Source: F23-B02 sp963640555 (GTDB lineage Bacteria; Bacillota; Clostridia; Oscillospirales; Oscillospiraceae). From it: a DNA stretch of 13,643 nucleotides. Of this stretch, positions 1 to 5,602 are shown in pieces. The translations under genes and the position numbers were made by a program. The stretch's first letter is position 1. Every line of letters starts with the position of its first letter. Under the pieces are notes generated by a model. The model was not told where the DNA came from. It ran no database searches and saw only the letters and a list, made by a program, of their open reading frames with translations. The DNA lies in the NCBI GenBank assembly GCA_963640555.1, contig CAVHZB010000034.1:1-13643 (forward strand), read 5' to 3'.

Positions 1-1125
1 TACCTTGCCCATTATGCACCATACAGACCGGAAACTCAGCAGGAGGTCAGCGTGTGGTATGTAAACGATGATGCGATGTGGGCGGGGTTTGAAGCGCTGT
101 GCTCGGAGTATAACGAGGGCGACGGTGCGGAATACGGCATAACCGTTGTGCCGCGCAGCTTCGACAGCAGCAAGGAGCTGTATGACGAGGTATGTTCAGC
201 CGCGCAAAACGGCTCGCAGCTTCCGGATATGCTCGCCTGTGACACGGATTTTGCGGCATATCTCGAGTCGGAGTCTCTGCTTGCGGATATGGATGCATAT
301 TTCGGAAGGTGGGAGACCTCCGATTATAATGAAGCTATGCTCACAGCGGCTACCGGCAAAAATGGGCTCACGGCGGTACCGATCGCGGCGGAGACGAACG
401 TTTTTGTCCTCAACACTGAAATGTTTTCCGATGCCGGAGCGATATCGAGCTTTGAAAAGCTGTGCTCGGTCGCGGTGGAATACTATAAGCGGAACACGAG
501 CAGCTTTTTCTCAATATCCGACTATTCCATGTTTTTCCGCAGCAGCGTTGCCCAGCTCGGCGACGAATTTGACGGCGTGAGTCCCTACGATACGGATAAC
601 GAAAACTGCAAATATGTCTATAAGCTGCTGGCTGAAACGGCATACGACCGCGGAGTGATCTCCACAAACGGCAAAGCGGCGCAGCTTCTTGCCGGCGGCA
701 AGCTTGCCGCGGCGATAGTCTCGAGCGCGGACATCATGCAGTATGCCTCGGAGCTTGACGATGAAAAGTTTGTATTTGCCGATTTCCCCTATATGAAGGA
801 CGGTAAGCCCGTTTACACCGAAAGAGTACTGGGCATGACGATACTGGCGTCGGACGAGAGCCGTGAGCGGTCGTCTCAGATGTTCCTGCGCTGGTTCTGC
901 TCGGCAAAGGTCAACAGCCGGTTTGTAGCCGATAACGGATATCTGGCAGCCATAGGCACTCAGAGCAGTACATCGGAGCATTCGGTGTATCAGCGGCTGA
1001 TGGAAGCCATAGATAAAATGCAGTCGGATGTGCAGCGCGAGGAGTATGCCGCAAGTGCGGAATACTCGGTAAACAGCAGAAACTTTGATAATGTTCTGAA
1101 CACAATAATGGATTCACTAAATTAA
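1..1125 (+). CDS. Extracellular solute-binding protein (ABC transporter type), 5' end missing
   Basis: The reading frame is open from base 1 and ends at TAA 1123-1125, so the true start and the expected lipoprotein signal lie upstream of the window. A GTG at 52 falls inside conserved-looking sequence (VSVWYVNDD) and is unlikely to be the start. The visible part, about 374 residues, has the layout of a family 1 substrate-binding protein: an early strand (VSVWYVND), a 'PDMLACDTDF' segment of the type that places the ligand lobe, 'LTAVPIAAETNVFVLNTEMF' at the hinge region, and a C-terminal 'GYLAAIG' stretch. Such proteins capture sugars or similar solutes outside the membrane and pass them to an ABC permease. 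No permease or ATPase gene is visible; they may lie upstream. The next gene, hypB, starts 20 bases downstream, so co-transcription is likely. The ligand cannot be told. An alternative is a periplasmic-binding-type sensor subunit. Confidence 0.82.
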   Translation, partial: YLAHYAPYRPETQQEVSVWYVNDDAMWAGFEALCSEYNEGDGAEYGITVVPRSFDSSKELYDEVCSAAQNGSQLPDMLACDTDFAAYLESESLLADMDAYFGRWETSDYNEAMLTAATGKNGLTAVPIAAETNVFVLNTEMFSDAGAISSFEKLCSVAVEYYKRNTSSFFSISDYSMFFRSSVAQLGDEFDGVSPYDTDNENCKYVYKLLAETAYDRGVISTNGKAAQLLAGGKLAAAIVSSADIMQYASELDDEKFVFADFPYMKDGKPVYTERVLGMTILASDESRERSSQMFLRWFCSAKVNSRFVADNGYLAAIGTQSSTSEHSVYQRLMEAIDKMQSDVQREEYAASAEYSVNSRNFDNVLNTIMDSLN

Positions 1126-1130
1126 AATAC

Positions 1131-1135
1131 AGAGG
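1131..1135 (+). promoter_or_regulatory. Ribosome binding site of hypB
   Basis: AGAGG lies 10 bases before the ATG at 1146. An ATG at 1139 is closer but in another frame and leads to no conserved protein, so 1146 is taken as the start. Confidence 0.6.
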
Positions 1136-1145
1136 TGTATGAACA

Positions 1146-1833
1146 ATGGAAGGCTTCAGAGTGCTCGAGATCAAAAAAAGCGTTTTTGAAAACAACGACA
1201 GGGAAGCGGATGAGCTCAGACAGGAGCTTAAAAAGGAGAAAACATTCCTTTTAAACCTCATGTCGTCCCCCGGCTCCGGCAAGACTACCACNNNNNNNNN
1301 NGACTACCACCCTCAAGGCGACGATCGCGGCTCTCAGAGACGAGATGCGCATCGGCGTGATGGAGGCCGATATCGACTCGGATGTCGATGCTCATACCAT
1401 AGCGGAGACGGGTGCAAAGGTCATCCAGCTCCACACCGGCGGAATGTGCCACCTTGACGCGGGAATGACAAAGCAGGGACTTGAGGGACTCGGCACGGAG
1501 AACATAGATCTTGCGATCCTTGAGAATGTCGGTAATCTTGTGTGCCCTGCGGAGTTTGACACGGGCGCCGTTAAAAATGCCATGATCCTCTCCGTCCCCG
1601 AGGGACATGACAAGCCGCTCAAATACCCGCTGATGTTCTCAATATGCGATGTGCTGCTCGTGAATAAAACAGATGTTATGCCGTACTTTGACTTTGACCT
1701 CGATAAGTGCCGCGAGTATGTTAAAAAGCTCAATCCCAACATAACCATCATCCCCATATCCGCAAGGACGGGCGAGGGCATCGACCTGTGGGCGGACTGG
1801 CTGCGCACTCAGGTTGCCGAGTGGAATAAGTGA
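1146..1833 (+). CDS. hypB: Hydrogenase nickel-incorporation GTPase HypB (split by an assembly gap, probably intact)
   Basis: HypB is a cytoplasmic GTPase that, with HypA, delivers nickel to the large subunit of [NiFe] hydrogenases. As printed, the gene is broken by ten Ns, but 1283-1291 and 1302-1310 are the same nine bases. Removing one copy plus the Ns (19 bases) restores the frame and gives 222 residues, the usual HypB length. In the restored protein: P-loop SSPGSGKTT (residues 40-48), 'EADIDSD' (magnesium/switch region), the metal-binding Cys-His pair in GGMCHLDA (Cys95, His96), ENVGNLVCP with the conserved Cys127, and the guanine-specificity motif NKTD (167-170). The N-terminal CxxCGC nickel motif of the E. 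coli type and the poly-His stretch of some homologues are absent; the N terminus is charged and helical instead. No hypA, hypC-F or hydrogenase genes are visible. Ends in TGA just before a hairpin terminator. Confidence 0.95.
1292..1301. other. Assembly gap (10 N) inside hypB
   Basis: Ten Ns are flanked on both sides by GACTACCAC (1283-1291 and 1302-1310). This is the signature of two contigs that overlap by nine bases and were scaffolded with a fixed-size gap instead of being merged. The two flanks join in frame when one copy is removed. Confidence 0.93.
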
Positions 1834-1850
1834 TCAGATGATCGGATAAT

Positions 1851-1890
1851 AAAAAAAGACAGCTTTGCTGAAAACAAAGCTGTCTTTTTT
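1851..1890. terminator. Bidirectional intrinsic terminator between hypB and the convergent minus-strand gene
   Basis: A perfect 10-bp stem, GACAGCTTTG (1858-1867) with CAAAGCTGTC (1875-1884), encloses a 7-base loop. Seven As precede it (1851-1857) and six Ts follow it (1885-1890), so it can stop transcription from both strands. It sits 17 bases after the hypB stop codon and 11 bases beyond the stop codon of the minus-strand gene at 1902-2222. Confidence 0.93.
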
Positions 1891-1901
1891 GAACGTATGG
1901 A

Positions 1902-2222
1902 TTATGTAGGCTCGTAGGCCTTTCCGATCTCATTTCCGTCGGCATCGTAGTCGATGCATTCCATGAGCTGCGGATCAACATGGCTCTGGCGCTTTATCGT
2001 CATTCCGACGCCCTGATTGTTGAATACCCAGATGTAGTTGTTCCAGACTGTAGGGTCTTTTTTCTTGAATACCGTTGTTTCATTTATGCGGCAGAACTTT
2101 GCTCTGCCCTCGGCAGTGTCCAGAAGATCGCCCTGCCCGGTGTAGTACAGCTCGTCGCTGTAGTTATAACCGTCCTGCTCCTCGATCTCTTTTTTCAGAT
2201 CAATGCGTTCATCGTCTGTCAT
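1902..2222 (-). CDS. Small acidic protein of unknown function (106 aa)
   Basis: I do not recognise this protein. It is 106 residues, soluble-looking, with no signal peptide or membrane segment. The first 20 residues are highly charged (DDERIDLKKEIEEQD) and probably helical. The middle holds a tyrosine-rich patch (YNYSDELYYTGQG), then a stretch rich in aromatic residues and Asn (WNNYIWVFNNQGVGM), and the C terminus is acidic (DYDADGNE). One cysteine lies in each of the middle and C-terminal parts. It is supported as a real gene by a strong ribosome site (GGAGGAG, complement of 2228-2234) and a good sigma-A promoter on the same strand. It also has a terminator just past its stop codon. It is monocistronic, transcribed divergently from the phosphorelay operon and convergently to hypB. 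Confidence 0.82.
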   Translation of the reverse strand: MTDDERIDLKKEIEEQDGYNYSDELYYTGQGDLLDTAEGRAKFCRINETTVFKKKDPTVWNNYIWVFNNQGVGMTIKRQSHVDPQLMECIDYDADGNEIGKAYEPT

Positions 2223-2250
2223 TTATACTCCTCCGTACAGGTTTTTGCTA

Positions 2251-2279
2251 ATTGTATCACGATATTTTGCTTCATGCAA
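2251..2279 (-). promoter_or_regulatory. Sigma-A promoter of the 1902-2222 gene
   Basis: On the minus strand, TTGCAT (complement of 2274-2279) is followed after exactly 17 bases by TACAAT (complement of 2251-2256). The -10 lies about 28 bases upstream of the ATG, leaving room for the GGAGGAG ribosome site. Confidence 0.72.
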
Positions 2280-2282
2280 GCG

Positions 2283-2309
2283 AAGGATATTTAATAACTA
2301 TTTATCCTT
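2283..2309. repeat. Inverted repeat between divergent promoters, possible operator
   Basis: AAGGATA (2283-2289) and its exact reverse complement TATCCTT (2303-2309) are separated by 13 bases. The element lies between the -35 box of the minus-strand promoter (2274-2279) and that of the plus-strand promoter (2317-2322), where one bound regulator could influence both. The arms are short and AT-rich, so chance is not excluded. Confidence 0.4.
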
Positions 2310-2316
2310 GTTTTTG

Positions 2317-2345
2317 TTGACCGGAGTAAAAAAAGTTGGTAAAAT
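2317..2345 (+). promoter_or_regulatory. Strong extended -10 sigma-A promoter of the seven-gene operon
   Basis: TTGACC (2317-2322) is followed after 17 bases by TAAAAT (2340-2345), with TG at 2337-2338 forming an extended -10 (TGGTAAAAT). The expected start point near 2352 gives a leader of about 50 bases before the TTG start of the response regulator. Confidence 0.82.
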
Positions 2346-2360
2346 AAATATATTGCAATT

Positions 2361-2382
2361 CAGTCGCGGTGCAGCCGCGCTG
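2361..2382 (+). promoter_or_regulatory. GC-rich leader hairpin ahead of the response regulator
   Basis: CAG(T)CGCGG (2361-2369, one bulged T) can pair with CCGCGCTG (2375-2382) around the loop TGCAG, giving eight pairs in an otherwise AT-rich leader. It ends eight bases before the AGGTGG ribosome site. No T run follows, so it is not a terminator; it might affect translation or RNA stability. Confidence 0.4.
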
Positions 2383-2390
2383 TACATATG

Positions 2391-2396
2391 AGGTGG
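2391..2396 (+). promoter_or_regulatory. Ribosome binding site that sets a TTG start
   Basis: AGGTGG is five bases before TTG 2402. That start gives MYKTIIVEDD, which begins where receiver domains normally begin. An ATG at 2369 in the same frame has no ribosome site and lies inside the leader hairpin. Confidence 0.65.
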
Positions 2397-2401
2397 TTTG
2401 C

Positions 2402-3118
2402 TTGTATAAAACTATAATCGTCGAGGACGATCTGATGGTCTGCTCGATACTTGAAAAACAGCTTGGCAAGTTTGCCCAGCTAAAGCTCTCCGGTAATTTC
2501 AGGAGATGCGCCGACGCTCTCGAATACCTGACCGAGCACCCCGACGGGGCTGACCTTGTCGTGCTCGACTATTTCATGCCCGGTATGAACGGCATAGAGT
2601 TTCTGGAGCAGCTCAGAAAAACAAATGTCGATATTCAGGTAATTATGATAACCTCGGCTGACGATTATTCGGTCATCCGTGCCGCAATGTGCTACGGCAT
2701 ATGCGATTACATTCTCAAGCCCTTCAATTCGCTTCGGCTTGAGAAGGCGATAGCACGCTTTGACACCGTTATGAAGCTCGTGCGCGGTACCAGAGTCTGG
2801 ACTCAGGATAAGGTGGATCTTCTGCTGACTCCGCACCGCAATTATAACACCGACCAGCATACCGACGGAGTGCCGAACCCCGGTAAGATCAACAAAACGA
2901 CATTGGAGAATGTGCGCTCGTTCATGCGCGGGCACGCGGGAAAAAAGATGCCGCTTGTTGAGATAAGCGAGGGACTCGGACTTTCCACTGTCACATCACG
3001 CAGGTATTTAAAATATATGCACGGCGCCGGCGAGGTCTCCATAACCCTTGACTGCAAGACCGGAGGCCGGCCGTCGGAAATATTCGAGTATAAGGAGCGG
3101 AGCAATGACGAAGCTTGA
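2402..3118 (+). CDS. Response regulator, CitB/DcuR family (receiver plus winged-helix-type DNA-binding domain)
   Basis: A 238-residue two-domain cytoplasmic transcription regulator. The receiver domain covers about residues 1-120: acidic cluster EDD (8-10), phosphoacceptor Asp56 in VVLDYFMPGMNG, Thr84, and Lys106 in YILKPF. All catalytic positions are present. After a linker rich in Thr, Asn and His, the C-terminal part (about 160-238) matches the CitB/DcuR/DctR output domain: 'VEISEGLGLSTVTSRRYLKY' is the helix-turn-helix and 'LDCKTGGRPSEIFEY' the typical 'GRP' wing. TTG 2402 is chosen over ATG 2369 because of the ribosome site and domain start. Family members usually pair with CitA/DcuS-type sensor kinases; here the neighbours are an HPt protein, which overlaps this gene by 14 bases, and a hybrid kinase, pointing to a multistep relay. 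As first gene of the operon it may regulate its own promoter. Confidence 0.93.
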   Translation: MYKTIIVEDDLMVCSILEKQLGKFAQLKLSGNFRRCADALEYLTEHPDGADLVVLDYFMPGMNGIEFLEQLRKTNVDIQVIMITSADDYSVIRAAMCYGICDYILKPFNSLRLEKAIARFDTVMKLVRGTRVWTQDKVDLLLTPHRNYNTDQHTDGVPNPGKINKTTLENVRSFMRGHAGKKMPLVEISEGLGLSTVTSRRYLKYMHGAGEVSITLDCKTGGRPSEIFEYKERSNDEA

Positions 3119-3455
3119 GAGTGCCTATGCGCGCTGCGGCATGGACTATGCAGGAACCATGGACCGCTGTGCCGGAGATGAGCGTATGCTCATGGACCTC
3201 CTGTCCATGTTCCTTGCCGACGATAGCTTTAAAAGGCTCATGTCAGCACTTGACGAAAATAACGCCGAAAAGGGATTCCGTGCGGCTCACTCACTCAAGG
3301 GAAGCTCCGGAATGCTCGGAATGACGGGACTGCACCGCGTTTTGCGGGATATGACGGAGTGCCTGCGCGCGGGAGATACGGTCTCAGCCTCAAGCTGCCG
3401 TGAGGCAGCCGAGCGAGAGTATGCCGCTGCCGCGGAAATGATAGGCTCGCTATGA
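3105..3455 (+). CDS. Stand-alone histidine phosphotransfer (HPt) protein
   Basis: A 116-residue, mainly helical, cytoplasmic protein with a single HPt domain. The phosphorylation motif is AAHSLKGSSGMLG, with His62 as the phosphoacceptor and Lys65-Gly66 as the usual partners. Such proteins carry a phosphoryl group from the receiver of a hybrid kinase to the receiver of a response regulator. Start ATG 3105 has AAGGAG at 3092-3097, seven bases upstream; the frame is open further up, but that part is the regulator read in another frame. The gene overlaps the response regulator by 14 bases and its stop overlaps the next start (ATGA), so translation is coupled on both sides. The hybrid kinase encoded in the same operon (5599-8529) lacks its own HPt domain, which is what this protein would supply. 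Confidence 0.93.
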   Translation: MTKLESAYARCGMDYAGTMDRCAGDERMLMDLLSMFLADDSFKRLMSALDENNAEKGFRAAHSLKGSSGMLGMTGLHRVLRDMTECLRAGDTVSASSCREAAEREYAAAAEMIGSL

Positions 3456-3973
3456 TCGCCCTCGGAACGGCAGCATTTCTGCTCATGCTGCTCGGAGATA
3501 TAAATGACGCATTTTTCGGCAAAAAGCTCCTGCGGCTGTGCTTCCCAATAGGGCTTGTCATGCTCGCCGCCGCGACCGGAGCAAGAATAACGCTCAAGGG
3601 CGCAGATGCGGCATGGAGCGTTCTGTCTGCGGCGTTTCTGCTGCTTTTGCTGTATGCGCTGTTCGGCTCATTCCCGGTCAAGGAGGCGTATGCCGTGCAG
3701 GATACCGGACGGCAGGTGTGCGACAGCGGGTTTTACGCCGTGTGCCGCCACCCCGGAGTGCTGTTCTTTGCGGGGCTTTATATAAGCCTGCACTTTGCCG
3801 CTGCACTGCCGCTTGCCGACGCGCTCATATACACGGGGCTCGACCTGCTGCTGGCTTTTGCCGAGGATGTGTGGATATTCCCTAAAACCATCGGGGGCTA
3901 CGGCGAGTACAAAAAGCGTGTGCCGTTTATTATACCCCGTGCGGCAGACATCAAAAAATTATTCAGAAAATAA
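3452..3973 (+). CDS. Membrane protein of the ICMT/PEMT-like methyltransferase group
   Basis: A 173-residue integral membrane protein with about four or five hydrophobic segments. The C-terminal half carries the pattern of isoprenylcysteine carboxyl methyltransferase / phospholipid methyltransferase proteins: 'SGFYAVCRHPGVLFFAGLY' with the Arg99-His100-Pro101 core, a buried Glu138 (AEDVWIF), and 'GGYGEYKKRVPFIIP', equivalent to the usual GxxYxxYxxxVPxxiP. In this group these residues bind S-adenosylmethionine, and the enzymes methylate membrane-associated acceptors (carboxylates or phospholipid head groups). The bacterial acceptors are mostly unknown and none can be assigned here. The start overlaps the HPt stop (ATGA 3452-3455), so it is translationally coupled to the phosphorelay genes. 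The next gene, a GH3-family protein, follows after 18 bases. Some members of the group may be non-enzymatic. Confidence 0.75.
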   Translation: MIALGTAAFLLMLLGDINDAFFGKKLLRLCFPIGLVMLAAATGARITLKGADAAWSVLSAAFLLLLLYALFGSFPVKEAYAVQDTGRQVCDSGFYAVCRHPGVLFFAGLYISLHFAAALPLADALIYTGLDLLLAFAEDVWIFPKTIGGYGEYKKRVPFIIPRAADIKKLFRK

Positions 3974-3991
3974 AGTGTTCGGATATAAGAT

Positions 3992-5602
3992 ATGACCTTT
4001 CAACAGAAACTGAGGAAATTCAGCAAGCAGCAGCTCTGGCGCGAGTATTGCGGCTATCTTGATCTCAGCATAAAAGAATACATGTATATCCAGCGCAGAC
4101 TCATGCAGGAGCAGATAAGCTCGTGGTGTGCATGTGAGCTGGGAAAAAGCATTTTTAATGGTCCGGCGCCCGAGAGCATCGAGGATTTTATCCGGAGGAT
4201 GCCGCTGACCGGTTATGAGGACTATGCCGATGTCCTGTTCAGGCGCGATCCCGAGGCATTGCCTGCTGCACCGGTGATCTGGATAGAAACAACATGGGAG
4301 GGCGGTCTGCGCCCGATAAAGATAGCGCCCTACACGCGCAGCATGCTGGATTCGTATAAGCATAATATAATCGCAATGGCAATGCTCGTATCCGGAAAAG
4401 GCAAGGCCGATTTCAACATCCGGCCCGGACACCGCTTCCTCTACGGAGGGGCCCCTTTGCCGTATGAAACGGGGCTCATACCGAGCCTTATGAACGAGGA
4501 AATGCGCTTCGAATGGCTGCCGGACAGCGATGAATACTCCGATCTGTCGTTCAGCCAGCGAATGAAAAAGGGCTTTAAAATGGCGTTTAACGGCGGGATA
4601 GACTACTTTTTCGCCATGGGCAGTGTAGCGAATTACATAACCGAAAATTTTGACAGGCAAATATCCTCCGGCGGCGGGGGAGGCAGGGTTCAGATCTCAC
4701 CGGTCATTGCCGCACGGTATCTGAAGGCAAAATATAACTGCCGCAAGGAGCACCGTAAGATAAGACCGGTCGATCTTTTCAGGATAACCGGCTTTGCCTG
4801 CACCGGCACGGACGGTAAGTGTTACCGCGACAGGCTCGCTGAGGCGTGGGGAGTCGCACCCGTTGAGGTAGCCGCCGGAACGGAGTCGACATGCGTCGGG
4901 TGCGATACATGGGAGCAGCGCGGGATGGTGCTGTTTCCGGACTCGTGCTTTTATGAGTTCATACCGGAGAGCGAAATGCTCAGAAGCCTTGACGACCCTG
5001 CCTACACTCCGTTGACCTGCCTTATGGATGAGGTCGTGGCCGGAGCGAGGTACGAGATCGTCATAAGCGTTCTGCACGGCGGCGCATTCATGCGCTACCG
5101 TATCGGCGATGTTTACAGATGCACCGAGGTGGACAAGCAGAGCGGAGTGCCGAGATTTACATATGTTGACCGCATACCGACGGTCATAGATATTGCGGGC
5201 TTTACCCGCATAACGGAGAAATCCATAGACGAGGTCATCCGCCTGTCCAAGCTCGGCATCGGCGATTGGGTGGCGGCAAAGGAATATGACGGACAGAATA
5301 CGCCGTTTCTGCACATCTACCTTGAGGTCACGCCCGAGGCGCGTGCAAACGATGTAGTCACAAGGCAGGTGCTCACAGAGCATTTGTCGGTGTATTTCAG
5401 GTATTTTGACAGCGATTATAAGGATCTTAAAAAGCTTCTTAATATCGAGCCGCTTCAGATAAGCGTTCTGCCGTACGGTACGATCGGGGCATTTGAAAAA
5501 ATGCACGGGGAAAAGCTCCGCCGTATAAATCCCGACCCGTTGCGGCTAAAAAGCATGCTCGGCGGGATAAATTCGGACGAAGCGGAGGAGGCGGAAATAT
5601 GA
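3992..5602 (+). CDS. GH3-family protein (auxin-conjugase-like, acyl-adenylating superfamily)
   Basis: A 536-residue cytoplasmic protein of typical GH3 length. GH3 enzymes adenylate a carboxylic acid and join it to an amino acid; they are best known from plants, where they conjugate indoleacetic acid or jasmonate, and bacterial members are mostly uncharacterised. Visible family features: an N-terminal helical part with 'FIRRMPLTGYEDY' (about 67-79); a nucleotide-loop region 'ETTWEGGLRPIKIAPYT' (from Glu99, with Lys110); 'VAAGTEST' with Glu298, followed by 'FPDSCFYEFIP' (315-325); 'MRYRIGDVYRC' with the conserved Asp373; and a C-terminal domain beginning near 'TRITEKSIDEVI'. The nucleotide loop is degenerate compared with the usual SSGTSSG-type loop. 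The ribosome site is weak, but stops at 3971 and 3986 in the same frame force the ATG at 3992. Its stop overlaps the kinase start. Substrate unknown. Confidence 0.85.
   Translation: MTFQQKLRKFSKQQLWREYCGYLDLSIKEYMYIQRRLMQEQISSWCACELGKSIFNGPAPESIEDFIRRMPLTGYEDYADVLFRRDPEALPAAPVIWIETTWEGGLRPIKIAPYTRSMLDSYKHNIIAMAMLVSGKGKADFNIRPGHRFLYGGAPLPYETGLIPSLMNEEMRFEWLPDSDEYSDLSFSQRMKKGFKMAFNGGIDYFFAMGSVANYITENFDRQISSGGGGGRVQISPVIAARYLKAKYNCRKEHRKIRPVDLFRITGFACTGTDGKCYRDRLAEAWGVAPVEVAAGTESTCVGCDTWEQRGMVLFPDSCFYEFIPESEMLRSLDDPAYTPLTCLMDEVVAGARYEIVISVLHGGAFMRYRIGDVYRCTEVDKQSGVPRFTYVDRIPTVIDIAGFTRITEKSIDEVIRLSKLGIGDWVAAKEYDGQNTPFLHIYLEVTPEARANDVVTRQVLTEHLSVYFRYFDSDYKDLKKLLNIEPLQISVLPYGTIGAFEKMHGEKLRRINPDPLRLKSMLGGINSDEAEEAEI
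5585..5592 (+). promoter_or_regulatory. Ribosome binding site of the hybrid kinase
   Basis: A GGAGGAGG run lies inside the end of the GH3-family gene, six bases before ATG 5599. It is the strongest ribosome site within the operon and should support high initiation on the kinase. Confidence 0.6.

Noticed and set aside
1345..1833. A separate gene starting inside hypB after the N gap
   Set aside because: It is the C-terminal part of HypB in the proper frame; the P-loop lies before the gap and the two parts join exactly when the duplicated nine bases are collapsed.
2283..2316. AAGGATA...TATCCTT followed by Ts read as a terminator
   Set aside because: The stem is only seven AT-rich pairs with a 13-base loop and no gene on the plus strand ends before it; an operator role between promoters fits better.
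2369..2401. Upstream ATG 2369 as the start of the response regulator
   Set aside because: It has no ribosome site, lies inside the leader hairpin and adds residues not expected before a receiver domain; TTG 2402 has AGGTGG at proper distance.
4697..5506. Long open frame on the minus strand opposite the GH3-family gene (269 codons)
   Set aside because: Shadow frame with a low-plausibility composition rich in Arg, His and Cys; the plus-strand protein has clear family motifs.
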